Source: Williamsia limnetica (GTDB lineage: Bacteria > Actinomycetota > Actinomycetes > Mycobacteriales > Mycobacteriaceae). From it: 64,000 nt of DNA. Below the pieces are notes generated by a model that was not told the origin of the DNA, did not search any database, and worked only from the letters and a program-made list of their open reading frames with translations. The DNA is taken from the NCBI RefSeq assembly GCF_003217475.1, contig NZ_QJSP01000001.1:62001-126000 (forward strand), written 5' to 3'. Shown here piece by piece: positions 1 through 8,410 of this stretch; positions within the stretch are counted from its first letter, which is position 1, and each line of letters begins with the position of its first letter. The translations under genes were made by a program, and so were the position numbers.

Positions 1-363
1 TCGGGCGTGCGGACAGGTTTTCTGGTCGCCGCTGCGTCGGTGGGCGCGCTGCTGCTGCTGTGGACGGTGACCATGCCGTTCCTGCGCTACCGGGTTCATC
101 GCTGGGAGGCGAGCGATACCGCGGTGTATGCGAAGACCGGATGGTTGTCCCGAGAGTGGAAGGTGGCGCCGCTCTCGCGGATCCAATCGGTCGAGGCCAA
201 ACGAAATCCGCTTCATCAGTTCCTCGGATTGTCGCAGGTATCGGTCACCACGGCATCGGCACACGGCGAGATCGTGATCCAGGGTCTCGACAGGGTGGTG
301 GCCGATGATCTGGTGGCCGAACTGACGGTGGCAACAGAAAGCACGGTCGGGGACGCGACATGA
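1..363 (+). CDS. PH-domain (bPH_2/DUF304, YdbS-like) membrane protein, 5' partial
   Basis: The reading frame is open at the window edge, so the N-terminus is missing. What remains is a hydrophobic segment (AAASVGALLLLWTV) followed by a bacterial pleckstrin-homology fold with the typical pattern of a tryptophan-rich strand, LSRIQSVE and a final strand GEIVIQGL. Proteins of this family are small membrane proteins of uncertain function, usually paired with a larger paralogue. That holds here: its stop overlaps the start of the next PH-domain gene by four bases (ATGA), so the two are probably translationally coupled. Function cannot be stated further. Confidence 0.8.
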   Translation, partial: SGVRTGFLVAAASVGALLLLWTVTMPFLRYRVHRWEASDTAVYAKTGWLSREWKVAPLSRIQSVEAKRNPLHQFLGLSQVSVTTASAHGEIVIQGLDRVVADDLVAELTVATESTVGDAT

Positions 364-1928
364 GCGACGAACCCGCGCAGGGGTCGCTCGTCTCGCTGGA
401 AGCGCTACCAACCGATGTGCCGTGGCAGCGCCTCGACAGCCGGATGATCGGAGCTGCCCTCACTCGAATGCTGGTCATGGTCGCTCCTGTCGCGTTCGCC
501 TGGGTCATTCTGGGGCAACGGGACTCGTCGTCGTCGTGGACTTTCGTGGCGTTGACCGCGGTGGCGGTTGTTGTCCCGTGCTTCTACATGTTGCGGTACG
601 TCAGGTTTCGGTACCGGATCACCGTCACCGAGTTGCAGATCACTTCGGGGCTGCTCGTCAGACGAGTGCGTAGGGTGCCACTGCACCGCATCCGAACCGT
701 CGACATCACTGCGAAACCGATTCTGCGCTTGTTCTCTCTGGCCATCGTCACCATCGGCACCGGACAGCAGGTGGCAGCGGGGGACTCGGGTCTGCAGCTC
801 GACGCGGTGCGCGCGCCGATCGCCGCCTCGCTGCGGGCCGACCTTCTCGCAGCGGCCGGAAAGGCTGCTGAGCGAACGGAATCCATGGCGGCGGTGGCCG
901 GGACCGACTGCAACTTGACGAAGACATCGCCGCCTACAGTGCTCCGGATCCGCTGGGCGTGGATGCTCTATGCCATCGTCGGCGTGTGGTCGGTGGCCGC
1001 TCCCACCGTGATCTTCGGATCCGTCTACCAGGGCATGCAATTCCTCGGTCGCAGCCCCGATACCTATGTCGGGTGGTACTTCTCCGAATATCTGGACCGG
1101 GTGTCGTGGGGGCTGTGGCTTCTCACCACGGGCGGCTGCTTTGTGGTGGTGGGCGTCATCGGCGCGGCTGCAGTATTCGTCGAATCGTGGTGGAACTACA
1201 CGCTTGTGCATGAACAGGGCGGTCGGTTCGTGGCCACCAGGGGCCTGTTGACCACACGCTCCTTCACCGTCGACCAGTCCCGGTTACGCGGGGTGACGGT
1301 GGCAGAAGCCTTGACCACCCGAGCCTTGCGCGGTGCGCGGCTGGTGCCCATCCTCACCGGTGTCAGTGCTGACCAGCAGAACAAGGATTCGGGAGTGCTG
1401 GTACCCACGACCACCCGCGACATCCCGGTGTCCTTGGCGAACACACTCCTGGGCGAGACGGTTCTCACCGCGGACAGGCTGGCACCGGGATGGCTGCACC
1501 GGCATCCGCCTGCGGCCCTGCGGCGCATTCTGTTTCGCTATCAAGCGGCGGCGGTGGTCCTCGCAGCAGGGCTCGTGGCAGCGTGGTGGTGGTGGGACTG
1601 GCCGATCTCTCTGGTCGCGATACCGGTCGTCGCGGGTGCATTGCTCGTCCCGGCGGCGCTGGGCAATTACCGTGGCCTGGGTCATCGGGTGGCAGACGGA
1701 TATCTGTTCAGTCGCCGCGGCTACTTTCTTCGTCGGTTCGATGCCGTCCAGCTGCGAGGGGTCAGCGGCGCTGCAGTACGCCAGTCGGTCCTGCAGCGCA
1801 GGCTCGGGTTGGCATCCGTCATCGCCACGACGGCCTCGGGCGAGAAGGCGTACTATGTGGTCGACGTCGGCATCGACGCGGCAACGGAACTCGCGTCCGC
1901 CCTCGGTGGGCGTGAGTTCGTCAGTTGA
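360..1928 (+). CDS. PH-domain (bPH_2, YdbT-like) membrane protein
   Basis: This 522-residue protein looks like the large partner of a YdbS/YdbT-type pair. An N-terminal membrane hairpin (about residues 38-80) is followed by a first bPH_2 unit with the signature RVRRVPLHRIRTVDI. A second membrane hairpin around residues 200-270 leads to another unit (TTRSFTVDQSRLRGVTV). A third hairpin near 390-430 precedes the last unit (YFLRRFDAVQLRGVSG). Three PH-like repeats alternating with membrane pairs is the usual arrangement. The start overlaps the upstream stop. The role is unknown; in Bacillus the pair has been linked to antimicrobial-peptide resistance, which is not evidence for this organism. Confidence 0.85.
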   Translation: MSDEPAQGSLVSLEALPTDVPWQRLDSRMIGAALTRMLVMVAPVAFAWVILGQRDSSSSWTFVALTAVAVVVPCFYMLRYVRFRYRITVTELQITSGLLVRRVRRVPLHRIRTVDITAKPILRLFSLAIVTIGTGQQVAAGDSGLQLDAVRAPIAASLRADLLAAAGKAAERTESMAAVAGTDCNLTKTSPPTVLRIRWAWMLYAIVGVWSVAAPTVIFGSVYQGMQFLGRSPDTYVGWYFSEYLDRVSWGLWLLTTGGCFVVVGVIGAAAVFVESWWNYTLVHEQGGRFVATRGLLTTRSFTVDQSRLRGVTVAEALTTRALRGARLVPILTGVSADQQNKDSGVLVPTTTRDIPVSLANTLLGETVLTADRLAPGWLHRHPPAALRRILFRYQAAAVVLAAGLVAAWWWWDWPISLVAIPVVAGALLVPAALGNYRGLGHRVADGYLFSRRGYFLRRFDAVQLRGVSGAAVRQSVLQRRLGLASVIATTASGEKAYYVVDVGIDAATELASALGGREFVS

Positions 1929-1952
1929 GCGCCGCTCGATCGCGCGCTTGAC

Positions 1953-2783
1953 CTAGGAGACCGCAGCAGCCACAAGGGACTCGAGGAACGTCGCAACGCC
2001 GTCGTCGTCGTTGCTGGGCAGTACCTGGTCGGCAACGGCGAGGGCATCGGCACTGGCGTTGGCCGGGCACAGTGCCCGTCCTGCCCAGCCGAGCATCGGG
2101 AGGTCGTTGATGGCGTCACCACAGGCAGCGACCTCCGACCGGTCGATGCCCCAGCGGGCGCACAATTGCGCGAGAGCGGTTGCCTTGGAAACCCCGAGCG
2201 CGGCCATCTCGAGGTAGGGAGCCCCGGAATGCGTTGGGGTCACGTCAGCCATCCCCGCGGCAGCGACGCGGCGGAAGAGGTTCTCACTGGCCACCTCGGG
2301 ATGTCTGGCGACGATCTTCACGATGGGTTCGTCGTCGAGCGACGCAGTATCGGACAACTCCATCGTGGCCGGATCTCGGTGGTGGTCGGTGAAACGGCAG
2401 AGGACGGCGTATCCGGGGTCGGCTATGAACCGTGTCGGGCCGACAGTCGCAAAGACGGTTCCCGGGACCAGTTGGCGGACCCGGGCGATCGCTGAGTCGG
2501 CAACCACGGCCGTGAGTGGCTGGACGTCAACGATGTCCGGTGTGCCGTCGGCGAGATCGATCAGGACCGCGCCGTTTGCTGCCACCGCGATACCGCGGAA
2601 CCCGCACGCAGTGGCGAGGGAATGCACCGAGTGCTTTGCGCGGGCCGTCGCCCAGACCACGATGATCCCGGCGTCGGCCGCAGCGGTCATCGCAGCGGCT
2701 GATCGGGGACTGATCGCGCGGTCGGAGTTCAAGAGTGTGCCGTCGAGGTCGGTGGCAACCAGTCGGATAGTCACCTGCACCAT
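1953..2783 (-). CDS. HAD-superfamily (Cof-type) phosphatase
   Basis: Haloacid-dehalogenase motif I is DLDGT with the nucleophile at D12 and general acid at D14. A Thr motif II lies in VWATARA, a motif III Lys in GVSKATAL and motif IV is GDAINDLPML, all in the right order. The cap between motifs II and III has the C2B layout of Cof/YidA-type sugar-phosphate or flavin-phosphate phosphatases. The start at 2783 is chosen because it puts the first strand directly before motif I; an in-frame ATG at 2849 would add 22 unrelated basic residues and overlap a palindrome. The substrate is not predictable. Confidence 0.85.
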   Translation of the reverse strand: MVQVTIRLVATDLDGTLLNSDRAISPRSAAAMTAAADAGIIVVWATARAKHSVHSLATACGFRGIAVAANGAVLIDLADGTPDIVDVQPLTAVVADSAIARVRQLVPGTVFATVGPTRFIADPGYAVLCRFTDHHRDPATMELSDTASLDDEPIVKIVARHPEVASENLFRRVAAAGMADVTPTHSGAPYLEMAALGVSKATALAQLCARWGIDRSEVAACGDAINDLPMLGWAGRALCPANASADALAVADQVLPSNDDDGVATFLESLVAAAVS

Positions 2784-2831
2784 GGTGCCAAGCGCCGTAA
2801 GTCGGCGCGAACCAGGCCGCACAAGATTTGC

Positions 2832-2847
2832 GGTACGCTTACGTACC
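2832..2847. promoter_or_regulatory. Perfect palindrome, candidate operator
   Basis: GGTACG-CTTA-CGTACC is an exact 6-4-6 dyad in the gap between the divergent HAD phosphatase and sterol-desaturase genes. Size and place suit a repressor site; no regulator is encoded next to it. Confidence 0.4.
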
Positions 2848-2924
2848 ATCGCCGGGTTACAGTTGAGCCTCGGGTGTAACGTGAGCGAAGCCAGATCGAG
2901 GCTGACCTGGGTAAAGGAGTCGAT

Positions 2925-3893
2925 GTGGATGGTGTCGTATCGCTCTTCGGCGCGTTGCCGCAGCCGTTGCGGGATCCCGTCGCGCTGGCAATTCCCTTCT
3001 TCCTCCTGCTGCTCGTCATCGAGTCGGCAGCCGCCCGGGTTCTCGAGCGCCGAGAGGGCTTGAACACGGACCTGGAACGACCGCGCCCCGGTGCCTATCG
3101 CTCCGCAGACGCCCGGGCGAGCATTTCGATGGGCCTTGTCTCCATCGGGACGATGGCCATCTGGAAAGGGCTGGCGCTACTCGGATACGCTGCGCTGTTC
3201 GCCTACGTCGCGCCATGGCAGTTGTCGGCAGACAAGTGGTACACCTGGGTGGTAGCCATCGTGGGCGTAGATGTGCTGTTTTATGCGTATCACCGCACCG
3301 CACACCGGGTTCGACTGATCTGGGCGACTCATCAGGCCCACCATTCCAGCGAGTACTTCAATTTCTCCACAGCGCTGCGACAGAAGTGGAACAACAGTGG
3401 TGAGATCCTGATGTGGCTGCCTCTGCCCCTGCTGGGAGTGCCACCCTGGATGGTGTTCTTCGCGTTCTCGCTCAGCCTCGTCTACCAGTTCTGGATTCAC
3501 ACCGAACGCATCGGTCACCTGCCGCGTCCGTTCGAGTTCGTCTTCAACACACCGTCACATCATCGCGTCCACCACGGCCGTGACGAGGACTACCTCGACA
3601 AGAACTACGGCGGGATCCTGATCATCTGGGATCGCATGTTCGGCACGTTCCAGAAGGAACTGCAGCGACCTCACTACGGACTCACGAAACCGGTCGACAC
3701 CTTCAACATCTGGCGACTCGAGACCCGCGAGTACGCGGCCATCGCCCGCGACGTCCGCCAGGCGTCGCGATGGAAGGACAAACTGGGTTTCGTCCTGGGG
3801 CCTCCTGGCTGGCGGCCTCGCGAGGCTGCGGTGCTGACCCAGCCGCCCGAATCGTTGTCGGGCGGCCTCGCCGAGGCCGGCAACGGGCCGTAG
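2925..3893 (+). CDS. Sterol desaturase / fatty acid hydroxylase family protein
   Basis: A 322-residue integral membrane di-iron enzyme of the FA_hydroxylase family. Three histidine clusters are visible in order: HRTAH near 122-126, HQAHH near 136-140, and a C-terminal HH-x2-HH (HHRVHH) near 212-217. Together they should bind the two irons. Hydrophobic segments flank them, starting directly after the N-terminus. The GTG start at 2925 sits five bases after AAAGGAG; an overlapping ATG at 2923 is in another frame. Relatives hydroxylate or desaturate lipids, sterols or carotenoids, and the substrate here is unknown. It is divergent from the HAD gene. Confidence 0.85.
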   Translation: MDGVVSLFGALPQPLRDPVALAIPFFLLLLVIESAAARVLERREGLNTDLERPRPGAYRSADARASISMGLVSIGTMAIWKGLALLGYAALFAYVAPWQLSADKWYTWVVAIVGVDVLFYAYHRTAHRVRLIWATHQAHHSSEYFNFSTALRQKWNNSGEILMWLPLPLLGVPPWMVFFAFSLSLVYQFWIHTERIGHLPRPFEFVFNTPSHHRVHHGRDEDYLDKNYGGILIIWDRMFGTFQKELQRPHYGLTKPVDTFNIWRLETREYAAIARDVRQASRWKDKLGFVLGPPGWRPREAAVLTQPPESLSGGLAEAGNGP

Positions 3894-3967
3894 CCTGCGG
3901 ATCAGCGCACATCGAGCACCCGAGGCTTGTATCGTCGCCGTAACTGCGAGTGCGGGAGGCGCCGCCC

Positions 3968-4015
3968 ATGATCCTGGACCACATCGACGACCAAATCCTG
4001 CCGGACATGACATGA
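3968..4015 (+). CDS. Possible 15-codon leader peptide ORF
   Basis: An ATG nine bases after GGGAGG opens a 15-codon frame (MILDHIDDQILPDMT) whose TGA overlaps the haemoglobin start codon by ATGA. The spacing suits translational coupling. It may be a true leader, or chance; there is no comparative evidence. Confidence 0.3.
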   Translation: MILDHIDDQILPDMT

Positions 4016-4314
4016 GCGACGATCCCGGAGTCGCGTCAGGTGCTCACGTCCCCACGCTGTACGAATGGGCGGGTGGCCGAGAAGCGTTGGAAAAGCTCTT
4101 CACGCGTTTCTATGAGATCGTGCCTGCCGACGACCTCCTGGGCCCGCTGTTCGCAGGGATGGATCCGCATCACGCGAAGCATGTTGCGACGTGGGTCGGC
4201 GAGGTATTCGGTGGGCCTGCCGACTACACAGCGCATCGCGGGGGTTACGAGAACATGCTTGCGCATCACATCGACAAGGCGATCACCCCGCAGCAGCGGC
4301 GGCGCTGGGTTGAA
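4012..4314 (+). pseudogene. Truncated haemoglobin (group II-like), 3' end lost
   Basis: About 101 codons match the truncated-haemoglobin family: LYEWAGG near residue 17, FTRFYEIVPAD at 30-40, and HRGGYENMLAHHI near 75-87, which contains the proximal-histidine region. Homology stops abruptly after RRRWVE, where the last two helices (about 35-45 residues) should follow. From there the sequence enters an inverted repeat and then the antisense of poxB, so the frame stays open to 5181 and would add some 287 meaningless residues. A normal family stop codon is missing. I read this as a 3' truncation caused by a rearrangement that joined the gene to poxB. A functional shortened globin is unlikely. 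Confidence 0.75.
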
Positions 4315-4342
4315 TCATCTTGTCGCACAAACCCACTCCCAT

Positions 4343-4380
4343 CAGGCAAACCCACGTGTTGCGGCACCTGGGTTTGCCTG
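4343..4380. terminator. poxB: Strong hairpin downstream of poxB
   Basis: CAGGCAAACCCA at 4343-4354 pairs with TGGGTTTGCCTG at 4369-4380, and GTG/CAC extends the stem inward after one mismatch, leaving a six-base loop. A second nested pair, CAAACCCA (4327-4334) with TGGGTTTG (4389-4396), encloses it. It starts 22 bases after the poxB stop and should terminate poxB. There is no T run. Confidence 0.65.
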
Positions 4381-4401
4381 GAACGGCTGGGTTTGGCGGG
4401 C

Positions 4402-6135
4402 CTAGTCGAACAAGCGCCGAAATACGTTGGTGTCGGCCAGATCCAGTATCTCGTCTCCCCGACCGGACAGGATGGTGCGCAGCGCGTAGAGGGTGAACCC
4501 CTTCGCCTGGGCGGCCGTCACAGTGGGTGGGATCGAGAGTTCTTGACGCGCGGTGACGACGTCGAGCAAGGCGGGACCGTCGTGGCTCAAGGCTTCGGCG
4601 ACTGCACCTTCGAGCTTCTCCGGTTCCTCGACCCGTATACCGTGGATGCCGAGTGCGCGCGCGAGTTCCGCAAAGTTCGGATTGTCCAGTTCGGTACCGA
4701 AGTTCACGATACCGGCGGCCTTCATCTCGAGTTCGACGAAGTTCAGGGACGAATTGTTGAAGACCACGATCTTGATGGGCAGCTTGCTCTGGCGGATCGT
4801 CAGCAATTCCCCGAGCAGCATGGCAAGTCCACCATCGCCGGAAAAGGTGATCACCTGGCGATCGGGAAACGCGGTCTGAGCTCCGATCGCGTGCGGGATG
4901 GCATTGGCCATCGAGCCGTGAGCGAACGAACCGACCAGACGACGGCGCCCGTTCATCTTCAGGTATCGAGCTGCCCAGACCACGGGGGAGCCGACATCCG
5001 GGATGAAGACGGCGTCGTCTGCAGCGTTCTCGTCCACCAACTTGGCAAGGAACTGCGGATGGATCGGCCGGCGATTGCGGTCATTGGTCGCGAGTGCATC
5101 GAGTTCTGTGCGGGTTTTGCGATAATGGGCGACCGACGTCTCGAGATGTGCGGAACTCGCGTGTCTGGTCAGCATCGGTAGCAACGCGTCGATCGTGTCC
5201 TTGACGCTGCCGACAAGGCCGACGTCGATCGGGGTCCGCCTACCCAGCTGTTCGCCTCGGATGTCGACCTGGATGACTTTTGCCTTTTCGGGGAGGAACT
5301 GCTGGTAGGGGAAGTCGGTGCCCAGCATGAGCAGGGCATCGCATTTCTCCATTGCCCGGTAACCGGAGGCGAATCCGAGTAGACCGGTCATCCCGACGTC
5401 GTATGGATTGTCGTATTCGATGAACTCTTTGCCGCGCAGGGCGTGGACGACGGGAGCCTGCAGTGCCTTCGCGACGGCGAGGAGTTGGTCATGCGCGCCC
5501 TCGACACCTGCGCCGCCGAGGATCGTGACCCGCTCCGCGGAGTTGAGCACAGCGGCTGCCTCGCGCAACTGATCGTCGTCCGGACGGGTGATGCGTGGGA
5601 TGTGGCGGATGGGTGCCGACGGACGACGCCCGACACTCTTCTGCAAGAAGATCTCGCCTGGGATGACGACGACGGCCACCCCACGCTTCTCGATGGCGGT
5701 GCGCATCGCGATCTCGAGGACTCGGGGCAATTGCTCAGGAACGCTGACGAGTTCGTTGTACACGCTGCACTCGTTGAACAGCTGTTGGGGATGGGTCTCC
5801 TGAAAGTACGTGCTCCCGATCTCCGCGGCAGGGATCTGGGCAGCGATGGCCAGCACAGGCACGCGGCTGCGATTGGCGTCGAACAGCCCATTGATGAGAT
5901 GGAGGTTGCCCGGACCGCAGCTTCCGACGCAGACCGCGAGCTCACCGGTGAGCGCGGCATCGGCCGCGGCGGCGAATGCTGCTGCCTCTTCGTGCCGAAC
6001 GTGCTTCCACTCGACTGTCCCGGCTCTGCGTATCGCGTCCGTGAAACCGTTGAGGGAGTCGCCGGGCAAGCCGTAAACCCGCTTGACGCCTGAGGAATGC
6101 ATGATGTCGACAACTGTGTCCGCGATAGTGGCCAT
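4402..6135 (-). CDS. poxB: Pyruvate:quinone oxidoreductase (pyruvate dehydrogenase, ThDP-dependent)
   Basis: This 577-residue enzyme should oxidise pyruvate to acetate and CO2 and pass electrons to membrane quinone. The N-terminal ThDP-binding half begins VYGLPGDSLNGFTDAI, carries the catalytic glutamate in HVRHEEAAAFAAAADA and continues CGPGNLHLINGL and FQETHPQ. The central FAD/nucleotide domain includes ILGGAGVEGA. The C-terminal half has the ThDP-Mg motif GDGGLAMLLGEL...NN. The tail after AKGFTLYAL, ending ILDLADTNVFRRLF, resembles the PoxB lipid-activation tail. It is the only gene on its strand here, divergent from ligB. Other ThDP enzymes such as acetolactate synthase are less likely given the tail. 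Confidence 0.9.
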   Translation of the reverse strand: MATIADTVVDIMHSSGVKRVYGLPGDSLNGFTDAIRRAGTVEWKHVRHEEAAAFAAAADAALTGELAVCVGSCGPGNLHLINGLFDANRSRVPVLAIAAQIPAAEIGSTYFQETHPQQLFNECSVYNELVSVPEQLPRVLEIAMRTAIEKRGVAVVVIPGEIFLQKSVGRRPSAPIRHIPRITRPDDDQLREAAAVLNSAERVTILGGAGVEGAHDQLLAVAKALQAPVVHALRGKEFIEYDNPYDVGMTGLLGFASGYRAMEKCDALLMLGTDFPYQQFLPEKAKVIQVDIRGEQLGRRTPIDVGLVGSVKDTIDALLPMLTRHASSAHLETSVAHYRKTRTELDALATNDRNRRPIHPQFLAKLVDENAADDAVFIPDVGSPVVWAARYLKMNGRRRLVGSFAHGSMANAIPHAIGAQTAFPDRQVITFSGDGGLAMLLGELLTIRQSKLPIKIVVFNNSSLNFVELEMKAAGIVNFGTELDNPNFAELARALGIHGIRVEEPEKLEGAVAEALSHDGPALLDVVTARQELSIPPTVTAAQAKGFTLYALRTILSGRGDEILDLADTNVFRRLFD

Positions 6136-6230
6136 GGATCCCAGAGTAGTTGCCTGTCAATGATGTCCGTTTCGATCTGTCCTCATGCGTAGCGGACCTG
6201 TGTGTCGGTATCGGCAGATACCGTGGAACG

Positions 6231-7739
6231 GTGCTTCTCGCAGATGTGGTGTCCACGAGCTCGGCCGTCGGTGCGACGCGGTCTCGCAAGTCGAAGACCG
6301 AGTTGCTCGCGGAGTTGATCCGGGCGGCTGAGCCGGGCGACATCGATGTCCTGGTGGCCTGGTTGTCCGGCGAGACCCTTCAAGGGCGTCTAGGGATCGG
6401 TTGGCGCACCCTGTCGGCGGCCCGCGCCGGTTCGGCCGATTCCGCGACGTGGACGGTGTCGGCGGTCGATGACATCCTCACCGACTTGGCAGGGACCTCC
6501 GGTGCCGGCTCGGTCGCGCGGCGCAAAGAACTGTTGACCAGGTTGATGTCGCGGGCAACGGCTGCCGAACAGGAGTTTCTCGTGAGGCTGCTCACCGGCG
6601 AGATCAGACACGGCGCCCTGGAAGGGGTGATGACCGATGCCATCGCCAAGGCAGCCGGGTTGCCGCTCGCAGTGGTCCGGCGGGCATTCATGCTCTCCGG
6701 GCGGCTTCCCGCGACGGCCTCGGCGGCGATCCTCGGCGGTGAGGAGGCGCTGGCGAGGTTTCGGCTCGAGGTGGGTCGTCCGGTCCGTCCGATGCTGGCG
6801 TCGCCGGCCGCGTCTCTGGCCGACGCCCACGCCGCACTCGGCCCAGACGTCAGCGTCGAATACAAACTCGATGGCGCTCGCATTCAGGTGCATCGCCATG
6901 GCGACGATGTGTCGATCTATACCCGGACGTTGAACGAGATCACCGAACGCGTTCCTGAATTGGTCGAGCTGGTCCGAGCGCTGCCGTGTTATTCCGTCGT
7001 CTTGGACGGAGAGACCTTGGCGCTGACCGATTCGGGCAGGCCCCGCCCCTTCCAGGAGACGATGAGCCGCTTCGGCGCGAGCTCGGAGCGTGAACTGCTG
7101 CTGCAGCCGTACTTCTTCGATTGCATCCACCTCGACGGTGTCGACCTGCTCGACGAGCCGTTGTCGAGTCGGCTCCAGGCGCTGGATCGGGCCGCGCCGG
7201 GCCATCGCATTCCGTCGTTGCTACGTCCAGATCTGGCCGAGACCGAGGCGCATCTCGATGACGCATTGGCCGGTGGGCACGAGGGCATCATGATCAAGGC
7301 GCTCGACTCGGTGTATGCAGCAGGTCGGCGCGGAAAATCTTGGCAGAAGGTCAAGCCAGAGCACACCCTCGACCTGATCGTGCTCGGCGCCGAATGGGGT
7401 TACGGCAGACGCACCGGGTACCTGTCCAACCTTCACCTCGGTGCGCGCGACCCGGATGGCGGCGCACCGATCATGGTGGGCAAGACGTTCAAGGGCCTCA
7501 CCGACGAGCTACTACGCTGGCAGACAGACGAATTCCCGAAGCACGAGCGTGACCGGGACGACCATACCGTGTACCTGCGGCCCGCGATCGTGGTCGAGGT
7601 CGAACTCGATGGCGTCCAGGTCAGCAGTCGCTACCCGGGGAAGGTGGCCCTGAGATTCGCGCGGGTACTGCGGTATCGCCCTGACAAGTCGCCCTCGGAG
7701 GCAGACACCCTCGATGCGGTGCTGAACCTGTTGCCCTGA
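6231..7739 (+). CDS. ligB: ATP-dependent DNA ligase (LigB-like)
   Basis: The adenylation motif is YKLDGAR with the nucleophilic lysine at K212. Motifs III (VLDGETLAL), IV (GHEGIMIKA) and V (WQKVKPEHTLDLIVL) follow, then an OB-fold with GKTFKGLTDELLRWQ. An N-terminal all-helical DNA-binding domain covers about residues 1-190. Gene length and layout fit mycobacterial LigB. The GTG at 6231 is preferred because it gives the family-typical N-terminus VLLADVV; a TTG at 6150 would add 27 unlikely residues. The enzyme seals nicks as an accessory ligase; NAD-dependent LigA is normally the replicative one. Confidence 0.9.
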   Translation: MLLADVVSTSSAVGATRSRKSKTELLAELIRAAEPGDIDVLVAWLSGETLQGRLGIGWRTLSAARAGSADSATWTVSAVDDILTDLAGTSGAGSVARRKELLTRLMSRATAAEQEFLVRLLTGEIRHGALEGVMTDAIAKAAGLPLAVVRRAFMLSGRLPATASAAILGGEEALARFRLEVGRPVRPMLASPAASLADAHAALGPDVSVEYKLDGARIQVHRHGDDVSIYTRTLNEITERVPELVELVRALPCYSVVLDGETLALTDSGRPRPFQETMSRFGASSERELLLQPYFFDCIHLDGVDLLDEPLSSRLQALDRAAPGHRIPSLLRPDLAETEAHLDDALAGGHEGIMIKALDSVYAAGRRGKSWQKVKPEHTLDLIVLGAEWGYGRRTGYLSNLHLGARDPDGGAPIMVGKTFKGLTDELLRWQTDEFPKHERDRDDHTVYLRPAIVVEVELDGVQVSSRYPGKVALRFARVLRYRPDKSPSEADTLDAVLNLLP

Positions 7740-7746
7740 TCGGCGG

Positions 7747-8388
7747 TCAGAACTCTGCCTGTGCGAGTTGCACGATCCGCGCCCGGGTGGCCTGCGCCCC
7801 TGCCGTGGCCTGCTCGGTGAGGGGATCGAGGGCTGCGATCCGACCGACGAGCGTGAGGTCGGCGGTGACGACATCGACCTTCATCCCCAGCGAGCCCTCG
7901 AGCGTCTTCACCAGTGGAGGGATGGTGTGGTCTAGACCTTCGTCTTTGGTGCCCGGCCCGTAGGTGAGGCCACGCGAGGAGATCAGGACCACCGGTTTGC
8001 CGGCGAAGGGCTGGTCCGGGGTGTCGAATGGGGCCGTGGTGCCCAGAACATGGATGTGGTCGATCCACGCCTTGAGCGAGGAAGGAATGGACCAGTTGTA
8101 CATCGGTACCCCGACCACGACCACGTCGGCCGCGGCGATTTCCGTGATCAGTTCGTTCTGCAGCGCCTCGGCGGCCGGGGACGGCGCCTCACCCTCGACA
8201 CGGAGCCGGGGTGCGTAATGCAATCCGGCGTTGCTCAGGTGTGGCACCGGTTCGGCATGCAGGTCGCGGTAGACCACAGCCCGATCGGTGCCGGCCGCGA
8301 GCCACGTTCGGGCAAACAGCCCGGTCAATTCGCGAGAGGTCGACGAGGTCGTGTCTGCGGATGAGTCGATGTGCAGGAGGGTGGGCAT
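7747..8388 (-). CDS. azoR: FMN-dependent NADH-azoreductase / NAD(P)H quinone reductase
   Basis: This flavodoxin-like fold of about 213 residues belongs to the AzoR family. The first strand [11 protein letters not shown] leads into the phosphate-binding loop [28 protein letters not shown] is the signature that contacts FMN, followed by [11 protein letters not shown] and YGPGTKDEG. Relatives reduce quinones and azo or nitro compounds by two electrons at the expense of NADH. The start at 8388 is chosen over two close upstream candidates because it begins directly with the first strand. It is followed on the same strand by nothing within its unit; the MFS exporter lies 22 bases upstream on the same strand, so they may be cotranscribed. 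Confidence 0.85.
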   Translation of the reverse strand: MPTLLHIDSSADTTSSTSRELTGLFARTWLAAGTDRAVVYRDLHAEPVPHLSNAGLHYAPRLRVEGEAPSPAAEALQNELITEIAAADVVVVGVPMYNWSIPSSLKAWIDHIHVLGTTAPFDTPDQPFAGKPVVLISSRGLTYGPGTKDEGLDHTIPPLVKTLEGSLGMKVDVVTADLTLVGRIAALDPLTEQATAGAQATRARIVQLAQAEF

Positions 8389-8410
8389 GCAGACCATTGT
8401 GCCCAACGTG

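Noticed and set aside
4327-4396. Similarity of the poxB hairpin loop to the hairpins at 43051 and 52337
   Set aside because: Only a short ACAAACCC string is shared; the GGCGAACAAA core and the CATCATCGG end are missing.
4315-5181. Open frame continuing the globin gene into a 389-residue protein
   Set aside because: It is the antisense of poxB and has no family similarity; poxB is a full-length enzyme on the other strand.
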